From Bacteroidales bacterium (GTDB taxonomy: Bacteria; Bacteroidota; Bacteroidia; Bacteroidales; F082): DNA of 64,000 bases. Numbering within the stretch: position 1 is the first letter of the stretch; every line of letters starts with the position of its first letter. This document shows positions 56,341 through 64,000 of this stretch, piece by piece. The notes below the pieces were generated by a model that made no database searches, was not told where the DNA came from, and worked only from the letters and a program-made list of their open reading frames with translations. The stretch covers positions 95,704 to 159,703 of the forward strand of contig JAFTUF010000063.1 in assembly GCA_017466405.1 (NCBI GenBank). The letters run 5' to 3'. The position numbers were made by a program, and so were the translations under genes.

Positions 56341-57544
56341 GGTTTATATATTGGTATATAGCGTTTAACACATCTAAAGCGACTTCACTCTTGGCTTTGA
56401 GTTCAAATTCAATCACCTTATCATCTTTTGTGATAATGGATATTTTGTTTGTCTTCGACTTAAACCCAACTCCTGATTCGTTCATCTCATTAAGAACGAT
56501 GAGATCTATGTTTTTGGTATGCAATTTCTTTTTTGCATTTGTTAAACCGTTTTCCGTCTCAAGAGCGAAGCCCACCACTGTCTGTTTCTCGTTTTTCATA
56601 GCGCCCACGCTTCTCAGAATATCTTCTGTCTTAACGAGTTTTAATGTCATGGTATCGTTATCCGGATTTTTCTTAATTTTCTGATCAGCCACCATTTCAG
56701 GGCGGAAGTCTGCGACAGCAGCGCTCATCACGGCGATGTCGGTCTTAGGGAAGAATGTCATCACAGCATCATACATCTCCTTTGCCGATGTCACTGGCAT
56801 AAGCCTTATATCTTTCATATTTGGGGAGATGTTTGACGGTCCCAGCACCAGAGTCACCTCAGCGCCTTGTCTTGCGAAAGCTCGTGCTATCTCAATTCCC
56901 ATCAGACCTGAGCTATGGTTGCCTATAAAACGAACCGGATCAATTGCTTCGTAAGTAGGTCCTGCTGTTATGAGGACTTTCTTTCCTGTAAATCTGCGTT
57001 TTGTCTGAAAGAAGTCTTTTATTCTTTCGTAAATCTTCTGAGGTTCTTCCATTCTTCCTTCTCCGCACAAGCCGCTAGCGAGTTCGCCAGAAGAAGGAGC
57101 GACGAAGATACATCCTCTTTCTATTAAGGTTTTTATGTTTTGTTGCGTTGCCTGATGTTTATACATATCGAGGTCCATCGCTGGCGCGAACATTATCGGG
57201 CATTTGGCTGAGAGACATACCGTGAGAAGGTAGTTATCTGCCATTCCGTATGCCATCTTTGCCATTGTATTCGCCGATGCAGGAGCAACGACAAAAAGGT
57301 CGGCCCAGAGACCGAGTTCGACATGACTCTCCCATTTTCCGGTTTCGGGGTCGAAGCCATGAGAGAGGACAGGATTACCGCTGAGTGTAGATAAAGTAAG
57401 AGGCGTGACGAAATCTTTCGCAGAAGGTGTCATCACGACTCTTACGTCGGCGCCGTCTTTTTTCAAGAGACGCACCAAGAGAGGAATTTTATAGGCGGCA
57501 ATGCTACCTGTGATTCCTAATAGAATTTTCTTTCCGGTGAGCAT
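56333..57544 (-). CDS. coaBC: Bifunctional phosphopantothenoylcysteine decarboxylase / phosphopantothenate--cysteine ligase
   Basis: A 403-residue coenzyme A biosynthesis enzyme. The N-terminal flavoprotein CoaC domain has LLGITGSIAAYKIPLLVRLL, SANTMAKMAYGMADNYLLTVCL and PAMDLDMYKH. The C-terminal CoaB domain has KKVLITAGPTYEAIDPVRFIGNHSSGLMG, AAVADFRPEMVADQKIKKN and VGFALETENGLTNAKKKL. Length and order are standard. Starts 15 bases after the omega gene. Confidence 0.96.
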   Translation of the reverse strand: MLTGKKILLGITGSIAAYKIPLLVRLLKKDGADVRVVMTPSAKDFVTPLTLSTLSGNPVLSHGFDPETGKWESHVELGLWADLFVVAPASANTMAKMAYGMADNYLLTVCLSAKCPIMFAPAMDLDMYKHQATQQNIKTLIERGCIFVAPSSGELASGLCGEGRMEEPQKIYERIKDFFQTKRRFTGKKVLITAGPTYEAIDPVRFIGNHSSGLMGIEIARAFARQGAEVTLVLGPSNISPNMKDIRLMPVTSAKEMYDAVMTFFPKTDIAVMSAAVADFRPEMVADQKIKKNPDNDTMTLKLVKTEDILRSVGAMKNEKQTVVGFALETENGLTNAKKKLHTKNIDLIVLNEMNESGVGFKSKTNKISIITKDDKVIEFELKAKSEVALDVLNAIYQYINHE

Positions 57545-57559
57545 TGTAACTCCTTTATA

Positions 57560-57895
57560 TTAAAAGTCTTCTCCGTTTTCCTTGTTAGGATTACGATAAT
57601 AAATACGATCGTTCAAGAACTCATTGACAGCTATCAATGTTGATTTTGGCAATCTCTCATAGTATTTTGCAACTTCGATTTGTTCTTTGTTTTCAAAAAC
57701 TTCTTCGAGGCTGTCGTTGATTGTGGTATATTCCTCAATCTTCTTGTTGAGTTCGCTCTTCATTTCAGCAGCAATCTGGTCTGCTCTTTTTGCCATGATA
57801 GCAACTGTTTCATAAATGTTACCTGTTCCTACATAAAATTGGTCTTTCTGACGTGTTACACAGGTTGTCTCGGTGTTAATCTTTTTGAAATCCAT
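57560..57895 (-). CDS. rpoZ: RNA polymerase Rpb6/omega-like subunit
   Basis: A 111-residue protein. The segment GNIYETVAIMAKRADQIAAEMKSELNKKIEEY is the Bacteroidota version of the omega/Rpb6 fold that helps assemble beta-prime. The C-terminal ERLPKSTLIAVNEFLNDRIYYRNP is typical of this phylum. It starts directly at the end of bamD (adjacent bases) and precedes coaBC. Confidence 0.9.
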   Translation of the reverse strand: MDFKKINTETTCVTRQKDQFYVGTGNIYETVAIMAKRADQIAAEMKSELNKKIEEYTTINDSLEEVFENKEQIEVAKYYERLPKSTLIAVNEFLNDRIYYRNPNKENGEDF

Positions 57896-58708
57896 TTATT
57901 TAGTTTTATTATTTTTTGTTAATTCTACTTTTATCTTTTCTATTATTGGTTCCAACTCTAATATGTACGGACTCTCCGGATACATATAAGTCAAGGTGTT
58001 ATACTTTTCAATAGCGAGTTCGTAACGTTCCTTTTGTTTCTCCAAAACACTGTTCTCCGCATAATTGTAATACGTAAGCACCATGTTTCTCATTATCTCT
58101 TCGCGATGTCTTGTTGCAGGATATTCCTTGATAAAATTCTCAAAACTCGTTATAGCTGCCTGATATTCTTCCATCTTGAAATACAACATACATGTATTGT
58201 AATCTTTCTCCGAGATTTTATATCGCAAGGTATCTATCAATTGGTTTGCACTATCGACCAAGACGCTCTGAGGATAAATATCCACAAAACTCTGGAACTC
58301 ACTTATCGCTGTGTATGAATCCGTCTGATCAAGAGAGACACTTGGTGATTCCAAATAGAAACAGCATGCACTTCTGAAGAGAGCATCTTCTGCATTTTTT
58401 GCGAAAGGATAATTGACAACGTATCTCTTATAGTAATGACTTGCGATATTGTAGTCTCTCATTTTATAATAGCACTCAGCCGTAAGAAATGCTATGTTCT
58501 CACCCTCCGGCTTGCCTCTGTACGCTGCCTGCAAAACATCAAACAGCTGCAACGCTCTGTTATAATCTTTCTTCTCATAATAAGACAGCGCAGCCTGATA
58601 TTTCTGCTCGTTATCAGTACTTTTGAGCAATTTATTATAGCTATTGCACGACGCAAAAGCCATCAAAGAAACTATTCCTATAAGTATATAAATCCTACTT
58701 TTTCGCAT
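57896..58708 (-). CDS. bamD: Outer-membrane assembly lipoprotein BamD
   Basis: A 270-residue lipoprotein of the BAM complex. I start at the Met before RKSRIYILIGIVSLMAFASC, which gives a lipobox ending at Cys. TPR-like helices follow (YQAALSYYEKKDYNRALQLFDVLQAAYRGKPEGENIAFLTAECYYKMRDYNIASHYYKRYVVNYP; FENFIKEYPATRHREEIM). Length is that of family members. A TATTTTTG box only 5 bases upstream implies a leaderless or near-leaderless mRNA. It heads a five-gene run. Confidence 0.92.
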   Translation of the reverse strand: MRKSRIYILIGIVSLMAFASCNSYNKLLKSTDNEQKYQAALSYYEKKDYNRALQLFDVLQAAYRGKPEGENIAFLTAECYYKMRDYNIASHYYKRYVVNYPFAKNAEDALFRSACCFYLESPSVSLDQTDSYTAISEFQSFVDIYPQSVLVDSANQLIDTLRYKISEKDYNTCMLYFKMEEYQAAITSFENFIKEYPATRHREEIMRNMVLTYYNYAENSVLEKQKERYELAIEKYNTLTYMYPESPYILELEPIIEKIKVELTKNNKTK

Positions 58709-58712
58709 AGTG

Positions 58713-58720
58713 CAAAAATA
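58713..58720 (-). promoter_or_regulatory. Promoter -7 box for the bamD operon
   Basis: TATTTTTG on the minus strand ends 5 bases before the ATG, so transcription should begin at or next to the start codon. Confidence 0.6.
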
Positions 58721-58777
58721 CATTATTTTATCTTTCAAAAAACGCCTTTGTCAATAAATTATTATCATAAAATTAAT

Positions 58778-61312
58778 TTATTCTACAACGATTTTTCTAA
58801 CGATTCTATTATCGTCAACGGTGATATTCAAGAAATAAAGTCCGCTCTCTACATCTTTCAAATCTATCTCGAATTTTGCAGACGACATTTCAGAGTTTTT
58901 AACTGTCTGTCCGCTCACATTCATCAAAGTCCAACCTATATATGAAGTTTCTTTGTTCAAGCTAACATAAACAACATCTTTGGCTGGATTTGGATAAATG
59001 TTAACATCATTTAAGATTTCTTCTCCAACACTTGTACAATCTTTCACCAATACAACAACGCTGCTTTCTTTAGTCGAGGTGCCATCACTTACCGTAACTG
59101 TAAATGTCATCTCACCTGCTTCTGTTGGTGTTGCCACTGTGTTCTGAGAATTTGGATTATCAAACAATTCTGCTGGCGACCATGAGTATGTATATTCTCC
59201 CGAGCCACCTTCTGCCTCAGCAAACAACTCAACGCTATCACCAAGACAAATCTCCTCTTCGCCAGCTTCTGATGTCACTATCATCTCACCGCCTATACAT
59301 CTGACAACGGCTTTCCATCCAGGATTGTTCATAGAATAATCAGAAAGGAAACGGAATGTCAAAGCGCCTTCGGCGTTAGTTGCAGTATATATACCTGGCA
59401 ATGTAGAACCGCTAAGTTCTGCCAAACATGGTGATGAACCGACTTCGCTTCCATCATAGATACGTAAGATGTCGTAATTAGCTTCAGTTGAGAATTCTAA
59501 AAATTCCACCTGCATCATAGCACCTTCTGTAGCAGGTTTAAATGTCATCACGTGAACATCGTTATCAGGATAGTTGCCGTTAGGTCCGCCGTAGTCATAG
59601 AACAATGCGCCGCATGTTGTTATGGTCTTATCCTGCATATTATACGATTCTGTGACGCTAATATATTTTCTCTTGGTAATTGTCTCGCTATCACCTGAAG
59701 CATTTGTTGCTGTTAAGGTTACATCGAAAGAACCTTCTTCTTCATATTTCACAACAGGATTCTGTTCGCTTGATGTCTCAGGATTGCCACCATCGAATCT
59801 CCAGCACCAACTCACTATATCAGCTCCCCATGTTTCATCGAAAAACTGAACGCTGCTGCCAAGAGAGACCTCTGTCTCTGAAGCAGAGAAATCAGGAATC
59901 AAACCTTCGCCAACCTCGAGTTCTACTGTCAAATTTGTCGTCTCTCCATCAACAACAGTCACTTCGTATTGTGCTGGATAATATCCATTTGCCTTTACTT
60001 CAACTGTATAAGTACCTGATTTTATTGGTCTATGAAAGTCGCCTATTGGAAGTTGTGATTCCACCATTGAATATTCTTGGTCATGATTTAAGATTTCAAT
60101 AGTTGCTTGTAATGGTTCTTTTGTCTCAGCGTCAATCACAGTACCGTGAATACCGTACAATGCTTGGTTCATATAAGCGAAGATTGAGTTGTAGTTATAA
60201 TCCCAGAAAGTAGGAAGTAATGATGGAGCAGGACATTTTGTTGAAGAACATTCGATAGTAACTTCTCTGCATTGATGATAATAGTTCATAAAGTCTTGAC
60301 GACCACCGCCAATGGTGTACCAATCTGCACCGTTGGTGATACCATTCTCCATATCTGTCATATATTGTGAATTTTCTTCTTGACAAAGGTCAGCATACTC
60401 GCGGCTTACCATTTGCCACCAAGCGTCATCAGCATGACGTTCATAATTATTATCCCAAGGATAGTTCATCAACTCAGCACCTCCGTGATAATGAGCTGCC
60501 ATTGTGAATTGATATTGTTCTGCGAAATCCATCCACCACTCTGTTTCCATAGCGTAAGCTTCTCCGTCAGGGTGAGCGCCATCGACAGGGTCAGGATAAT
60601 TTCTATTCATATCGACGCCGTAAGCATTAGCGCGTGTTGCTCCGTTAACAGTATGATTTCCGCCATGATATGTTCCATCAGGATTTGCATTAGGGCAGAT
60701 GAATATGTCTAAGTTAGCCAAAACGTTCTGTACTTCTGGCAAATCTTCTCTTGTCAAAAGAAGGTCAATCAAACGAAGCATCATAATGTAACCTGTTGTC
60801 TCGTCACCGTGAATTGTAGAACCGTATAAGAATTTAGGTTTTCCATCAGGATTACCATCATTTATTCTGACCAACAATATTTTACGTCCGCTGTTGAGAG
60901 TTCCCAAATCTATCAAAGTACATTTTTCTGGATAAGTCTCAGCGAACTCTTCCATCATCGCGACGTATGCCTCGTAAGTTGGATATTCGTCCCATTCATA
61001 ATTGGCGCGTGTTCTTCCGTCATACATCTTATGAGTTTCCAACATTGAAGGCGGTGTCAACAATTCTGTTTCAATTCCTAATGTTAAAAATTTTTCATAT
61101 TGTTGGTTATTGGCGTATGCTATAACGTTATTTCCCTCCAACTTATCGATTGAAACAATATCAGAAATCTTTTTAAGATTCTGCATATCATCTATTTCAA
61201 AACTGAAATAAAACTCATTGCGTTCTTTCATCATGCTGCTCAAATCTTTGTCTTGAGCCATCACGTTAAACGAAAAAACCGATAATAACAATAATGTAAA
61301 TAATGTTTTCAT
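58778..61312 (-). CDS. Secreted M14 zinc carboxypeptidase with PKD/CUB-like modules and type IX sorting domain
   Basis: An 844-residue secreted enzyme. Signal peptide MKTLFTLLLLSVFSFNVMAQ. M14 catalytic domain (about 100-385): zinc ligands His168 and Glu171 in STIHGDETTGY, NPDGTYHGG, VDMNRNYPDP, a third His in AAHYHGGAELMNYPWD, and the catalytic Glu in CREVTIEC (about 354). Then a carboxypeptidase regulatory-like domain (GIHGTVIDAETKEPLQATIEI), a PKD domain (WCWRFDGGNPETSSEQNPVVKYEEEGSFDVTL), a CUB-like domain, and a second PKD-like module. The type IX sorting tail ends it (VNIYPNPAKDVVYVSL). It removes C-terminal amino acids outside the cell. Confidence 0.93.
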   Translation of the reverse strand: MKTLFTLLLLSVFSFNVMAQDKDLSSMMKERNEFYFSFEIDDMQNLKKISDIVSIDKLEGNNVIAYANNQQYEKFLTLGIETELLTPPSMLETHKMYDGRTRANYEWDEYPTYEAYVAMMEEFAETYPEKCTLIDLGTLNSGRKILLVRINDGNPDGKPKFLYGSTIHGDETTGYIMMLRLIDLLLTREDLPEVQNVLANLDIFICPNANPDGTYHGGNHTVNGATRANAYGVDMNRNYPDPVDGAHPDGEAYAMETEWWMDFAEQYQFTMAAHYHGGAELMNYPWDNNYERHADDAWWQMVSREYADLCQEENSQYMTDMENGITNGADWYTIGGGRQDFMNYYHQCREVTIECSSTKCPAPSLLPTFWDYNYNSIFAYMNQALYGIHGTVIDAETKEPLQATIEILNHDQEYSMVESQLPIGDFHRPIKSGTYTVEVKANGYYPAQYEVTVVDGETTNLTVELEVGEGLIPDFSASETEVSLGSSVQFFDETWGADIVSWCWRFDGGNPETSSEQNPVVKYEEEGSFDVTLTATNASGDSETITKRKYISVTESYNMQDKTITTCGALFYDYGGPNGNYPDNDVHVMTFKPATEGAMMQVEFLEFSTEANYDILRIYDGSEVGSSPCLAELSGSTLPGIYTATNAEGALTFRFLSDYSMNNPGWKAVVRCIGGEMIVTSEAGEEEICLGDSVELFAEAEGGSGEYTYSWSPAELFDNPNSQNTVATPTEAGEMTFTVTVSDGTSTKESSVVVLVKDCTSVGEEILNDVNIYPNPAKDVVYVSLNKETSYIGWTLMNVSGQTVKNSEMSSAKFEIDLKDVESGLYFLNITVDDNRIVRKIVVE

Positions 61313-61319
61313 AAGTCAA

Positions 61320-62207
61320 TTATTTATTGTAGATAAAATTAAATTCGTTTTCTAAATCATTTTTAACATTTTCGTTGACAGGAACCAAAGGCAATCTCAA
61401 CACATTTTTGCAGAGATTCTGGTAAGCCAAGAGACATTTTATTCCGGCAGGATTTCCGTCAGCGAAGATAAGATTATTCATCTTCAACAGTTTATAATGA
61501 AGAGGAAGCGCTGTTGCAGAGTCATTATTCAGCATAGACTTCACCATTTTGCAGAACAAGTCAGGATAGCCGTTGGCTGCCACCGATATAACGCCTTTTG
61601 CTCCGAGCGCCATCATCGGTTGTGTAATTCCGTCGTCACCCGACAAGACATCGAAATCGGTAGGTTTATCACGAAGGATCTCCATGATTTGCTGTAAGTT
61701 GCCAGAAGCCTCTTTCACAGCTATGATATTAGGATGTTTTGCAAGTTCCACGCAAGTCGCTGCTTGAAGGTTCACCCCCACTCTACCTGGAACGTTATAC
61801 AAAATGACAGGAACTGGCGAGTTGTCTGCGACAGCTTCAAAATGAGCTTTCATGCCTCTCTGGTTTGGTTTATTGTAATAAGGAACTACGCTTAAAATTC
61901 CATCGACGCCTGTAAAGTCCTGATTTTTTATAGCTTGAATTAAAGTCTGAGTATTATTGCCGCCCATACCAAGCATTATAGGACAGCGTTTATTTGCAAC
62001 TTTAATTATTGTTTTAAGGACTTCGTTTTTCTCTTCCTGCGTAAGAGTCGGAGCTTCGGAAGTAGTTCCAAGAGCGACCAAGAAGTCAGCGCCGTTCGAC
62101 AAAGTAAACTCTACTATATTCTCAAGTGATTTATAATCAACAGAAAAATCTTCATTAAACGGAGTTATTAGAGCCACTCCGCTACCGATAAAAGGATTAG
62201 TCTTCAT
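61320..62207 (-). CDS. dapA: 4-hydroxy-tetrahydrodipicolinate synthase
   Basis: A 295-residue TIM-barrel aldolase condensing pyruvate and aspartate semialdehyde, first step of the diaminopimelate/lysine branch; dapB is 44 kb away in the window. Motifs: GSGVALITPFNEDFSVDY, LGTTSEAPTLTQEE, VILYNVPGRVGVNL (catalytic Tyr), IIAVKEASGNLQQI (Schiff-base Lys), SGDDGITQPMMALGAKGVISVAAN. Length standard. It overlaps the DUF6913 gene by 11 bases and precedes the carboxypeptidase gene by 7 bases. Confidence 0.96.
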   Translation of the reverse strand: MKTNPFIGSGVALITPFNEDFSVDYKSLENIVEFTLSNGADFLVALGTTSEAPTLTQEEKNEVLKTIIKVANKRCPIMLGMGGNNTQTLIQAIKNQDFTGVDGILSVVPYYNKPNQRGMKAHFEAVADNSPVPVILYNVPGRVGVNLQAATCVELAKHPNIIAVKEASGNLQQIMEILRDKPTDFDVLSGDDGITQPMMALGAKGVISVAANGYPDLFCKMVKSMLNNDSATALPLHYKLLKMNNLIFADGNPAGIKCLLAYQNLCKNVLRLPLVPVNENVKNDLENEFNFIYNK

Positions 62208-62739
62208 GTTTATTTCCTGATAACATCATTAAATATCTATTTAAAATCTTTAATCGCTGAACGTCATTCTTTTCGATTCCATAATCCAGCACCAAATCAT
62301 GAATCTTCATATTGACATCAGAATGTCCTACCTTAAACGGAGATCTTAGGCAAGAAACGAGATAATCGTTAAGCAAGTTCTCATTATTATCAGACAAATT
62401 GATAAGCATATCATCAGCGAACATATTTATCGTATCTTGTTTCTCTTTCTTCAAAAGCCCCAATTTGTTGAAATCTTTTTCTTCAATGAAGACCATATAT
62501 TCGCTTTGAAGAAAATCGTCTTTTACCGATTCGGTAAGGACTATAAAACGAATATTTCTGGGTTTCAGCGATTCCTTAAGCAAATGTTCCATCGCCTTAA
62601 TATCCTTCTTCTGATTATCATCTATAAAAAGTGTAATTATTGGAAACTTATCAAAATCAGGAAATCTCATCAATCTTGCATTTTGAGTATTTTTCCTGAT
62701 ATTTTTCTTTCTGAAGAAAAGGATTATCGACTTTAACAT
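62197..62739 (-). CDS. DUF6913-like protein, unknown function
   Basis: A 180-residue soluble protein: a basic N-terminus (FFRKKNIRKNTQNARLMRFPDFDKFPIITLFID), a Rossmann-like middle (IRFIVLTESVKDDFLQSEYMVFIEEKDFNKLGLL), and the conserved block DMLINLSDNNENLLNDYLVSCLRSPFKVG. Genes of this family are commonly found directly before dapA in Bacteroidota, as here, overlapping by 11 bases. Function unknown; a link to diaminopimelate supply is only positional. Confidence 0.78.
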   Translation of the reverse strand: MLKSIILFFRKKNIRKNTQNARLMRFPDFDKFPIITLFIDDNQKKDIKAMEHLLKESLKPRNIRFIVLTESVKDDFLQSEYMVFIEEKDFNKLGLLKKEKQDTINMFADDMLINLSDNNENLLNDYLVSCLRSPFKVGHSDVNMKIHDLVLDYGIEKNDVQRLKILNRYLMMLSGNKHED

Positions 62740-62759
62740 TTTTTCGTATTTATGAATTG

Positions 62760-62767
62760 CAAATATA
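62760..62767 (-). promoter_or_regulatory. Promoter -7 box for DUF6913-dapA
   Basis: TATATTTG on the minus strand, 20 bases before the ATG. Confidence 0.65.
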
Positions 62768-62811
62768 CATTATTATAGTTAAATATCCTCACATTTTTTG
62801 CCAATATTTTT

Positions 62812-62819
62812 TATCTTTG
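62812..62819 (+). promoter_or_regulatory. Promoter -7 box for the MBL-fold hydrolase
   Basis: TATCTTTG, 21 bases before the chosen ATG; divergent from the DUF6913 promoter. Confidence 0.65.
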
Positions 62820-62840
62820 CCACGATTAAAAATGCAATCT

Positions 62841-63608
62841 ATGAAGGTAACAATTTTGGGCAGCGGCACATCACAAGGCGTTCCTATCATCACTTGCGAT
62901 TGTGAAGTTTGTCGTTCTAAAGACGCTAAAGACAAACGACTACGAACATCCATCTTAATAGAGTCGGATGAAAGTGTAATCTGTATCGATGCAGGTCCCG
63001 ACTTTCGTCAGCAGATGCTCAACGCCGGTGTCAAAAAATTGGATGCTATCTTGATAACACACGAACACAAAGACCATCTCGGAGGCTTAGACGATGCTCG
63101 TCCTCTGATTTTCGTACAACAAAAGCCTATGACTGTTTACGCGTCGAAATCAGCTCAAGAAGAAATAAAAAGAGAATATTCCTACGCCTTCGCCGACGAT
63201 AACGAAAGATATCCTGGAACTCCTGTATTCGACTTAATTGAAATCACAGACGACTTAATAAAAATTAAGGATTTAGTCATAGAACCGATAAAACTAAAAC
63301 ACTTCACCTTGACATCATACGCATTCAGGATAGGAAATTTCGCATACGTAACTGATTTAAGCGAATTTTCCGAAGAAGCATTCAACAAGCTGCAAGGCAT
63401 TGAATATTTAATCATCGAAGCTTTAAGAAAGAAAGAGCATTATTCTCATATCAACCTTTCACAAGCCATAGAGATTGCTCAACGTTTAAATGTTAAAAAG
63501 GCATGGTTCACGCATGTTAGCCATGAAATGGGGAAAGCCGCCGATGTCAATCCAACGCTTCCTTCAAATATGATGTTAGCATACGACGGCCTTGAAATAG
63601 AATTTTAA
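62841..63608 (+). CDS. PhnP-like metallo-beta-lactamase-fold hydrolase
   Basis: A 255-residue hydrolase. Of the in-frame ATGs, 62841 gives the conserved start MKVTILGSGTSQGVPIITC; 62832 adds three residues, and the longer ORF start precedes the promoter. Zinc-site motifs: ILITHEHKDHLGGLDDARPL, IDAGPDFRQQML, VTDLSEFSE, LIIEALRKKEHYSHINLSQA, WFTHVSHEMG. The Cys-rich loop CDCEVCRSKDAKDKRLRTSILI is seen in PhnP and related cyclic phosphodiesterases. In Bacteroidota it is usually labelled only MBL fold hydrolase; substrate unknown. Confidence 0.88.
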   Translation: MKVTILGSGTSQGVPIITCDCEVCRSKDAKDKRLRTSILIESDESVICIDAGPDFRQQMLNAGVKKLDAILITHEHKDHLGGLDDARPLIFVQQKPMTVYASKSAQEEIKREYSYAFADDNERYPGTPVFDLIEITDDLIKIKDLVIEPIKLKHFTLTSYAFRIGNFAYVTDLSEFSEEAFNKLQGIEYLIIEALRKKEHYSHINLSQAIEIAQRLNVKKAWFTHVSHEMGKAADVNPTLPSNMMLAYDGLEIEF

Positions 63609-63722
63609 CATCTTCTTAAAAATATTTGTTTTTGGACTTTATTCCACTTCAAATAGTCATATAATAGGAATTTTTGACCAATTAATAAGAAATTCGTAAA
63701 ACTTCAGTTTTAGAATTCGAAG

Positions 63723-63730
63723 TAATTTTG
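63723..63730 (+). promoter_or_regulatory. Promoter -7 box of the last gene
   Basis: TAATTTTG, 26 bases before the ATG at 63757. Confidence 0.65.
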
Positions 63731-63756
63731 CATCGTAAAATTTAACACGAAAAAAG

Positions 63757-64000
63757 ATGAAGAAATTAGGTAAAGTTTTAGGTATTGGCGCATTATTATT
63801 AGGATGCAGCGGCGCATTGAACGCACAAGAGGTTTCAGACGAAGGCAAAAAAGACGGTCTCTTTAAAAGAGCATTCCGCGATATGAAAGAAAGCGCAAAA
63901 CTCCAACGTCAAATCGACAAGGCTAACTATCAAGCAACTAAATTAGAAACAAAGGCTTTCTACGAAGAACAAAAAAGATTGTCAAAGCCTTCAGCAAGAA
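63757..64000 (+). CDS. Exported protein, 5' part only, unknown function
   Basis: Eighty-one residues are visible before the window ends. A signal sequence (MKKLGKVLGIGALLLGCSGALNAQE) could be cut either as a lipoprotein at LLLGC or by signal peptidase I after NAQ. The mature part is highly charged and helical (GLFKRAFRDMKESAKLQRQIDKANYQATKLETKAFYEEQKRLSKPS), probably coiled coil. Codon use is biased, hinting at strong expression. No family assigned. Confidence 0.75.
   Translation, partial: MKKLGKVLGIGALLLGCSGALNAQEVSDEGKKDGLFKRAFRDMKESAKLQRQIDKANYQATKLETKAFYEEQKRLSKPSAR

Overview
The window reads as chromosomal DNA of a member of the Bacteroidota, most likely Bacteroidales. Three kinds of evidence point there. 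Almost every promoter I can place has the phylum-specific -7 box TAnnTTTG. Several genes belong to the type IX secretion system (porT, porD/DUF4835, a PorE-like OmpA protein), with three likely secreted cargo proteins. Typical gene pairs are also present: coaBC next to DUF4835 and recN, lpxD with lpxC, and an Rpb6/omega-like subunit next to bamD. The DNA is AT-rich. I cannot name a genus. No rRNA, CRISPR array or complete insertion sequence was seen.

Layout. 0-4 kb: 3' end of a proline-catabolic dehydrogenase, a secreted SGNH hydrolase and an acyl-CoA synthetase. 4-14.9 kb (minus strand): PorE-like protein, folD, ffh, an LtaS-like sulfatase, a SUMF1-type lipoprotein with a beta-barrel partner, yggS, a membrane-anchored PHP protein and a lipoprotein. 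15-22.3 kb (plus strand): a tight cluster parA-parB-DUF5683-dapB-lepB-ftsK, combining chromosome segregation with envelope and cell-wall functions. 22.4-25.5 kb: lolA-like, pnuC, NadR-type kinase and glycosyltransferase. 26-30.5 kb (minus): membrane protein, TPR regulator, lpxC, lpxD and a small membrane protein. 30.6-37.7 kb (plus): aminotransferase, heptose kinase, porT, two identical tRNA-Glu genes, a beta-barrel protein, lplA, an EamA transporter and an rRNA methyltransferase. 37.8-41.7 kb: a lipid group (FakA-FakB-like fusion, acyl-ACP thioesterase, lipid kinase). 41.7-45.4 kb: accessory islet with GNAT, DUF1016 nuclease, duplicated small ORFs, a structured RNA candidate and an SGNH hydrolase. 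45.4-53.8 kb: ADP-forming acetyl-CoA synthetase, a membrane protein, a gingipain-like protease, small DUF3791-like genes, a lipoprotein and a KilA-N pseudogene. 53.8-64 kb: recN-porD-coaBC-omega-bamD, a secreted M14 carboxypeptidase, dapA, DUF6913, an MBL-fold hydrolase and a truncated last gene.

Most genes are housekeeping and envelope functions. The unusual material is repetitive. (1) About nine families of short tandem words of 6-8 bases lie between genes, over stop codons, and in frame inside dapB, pnuC, a glycosyltransferase and ftsK. (2) A 57-59 bp element with terminal inverted repeats occurs three times, with changes matched between its arms. (3) A 23-bp palindrome occurs identically between genes and inside a coding sequence. 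(4) In the accessory islet a promoter plus small-ORF cassette is duplicated, and the second copy is split exactly between promoter and ORF by a DUF1016 nuclease gene. This last arrangement is my best candidate for an undescribed system.
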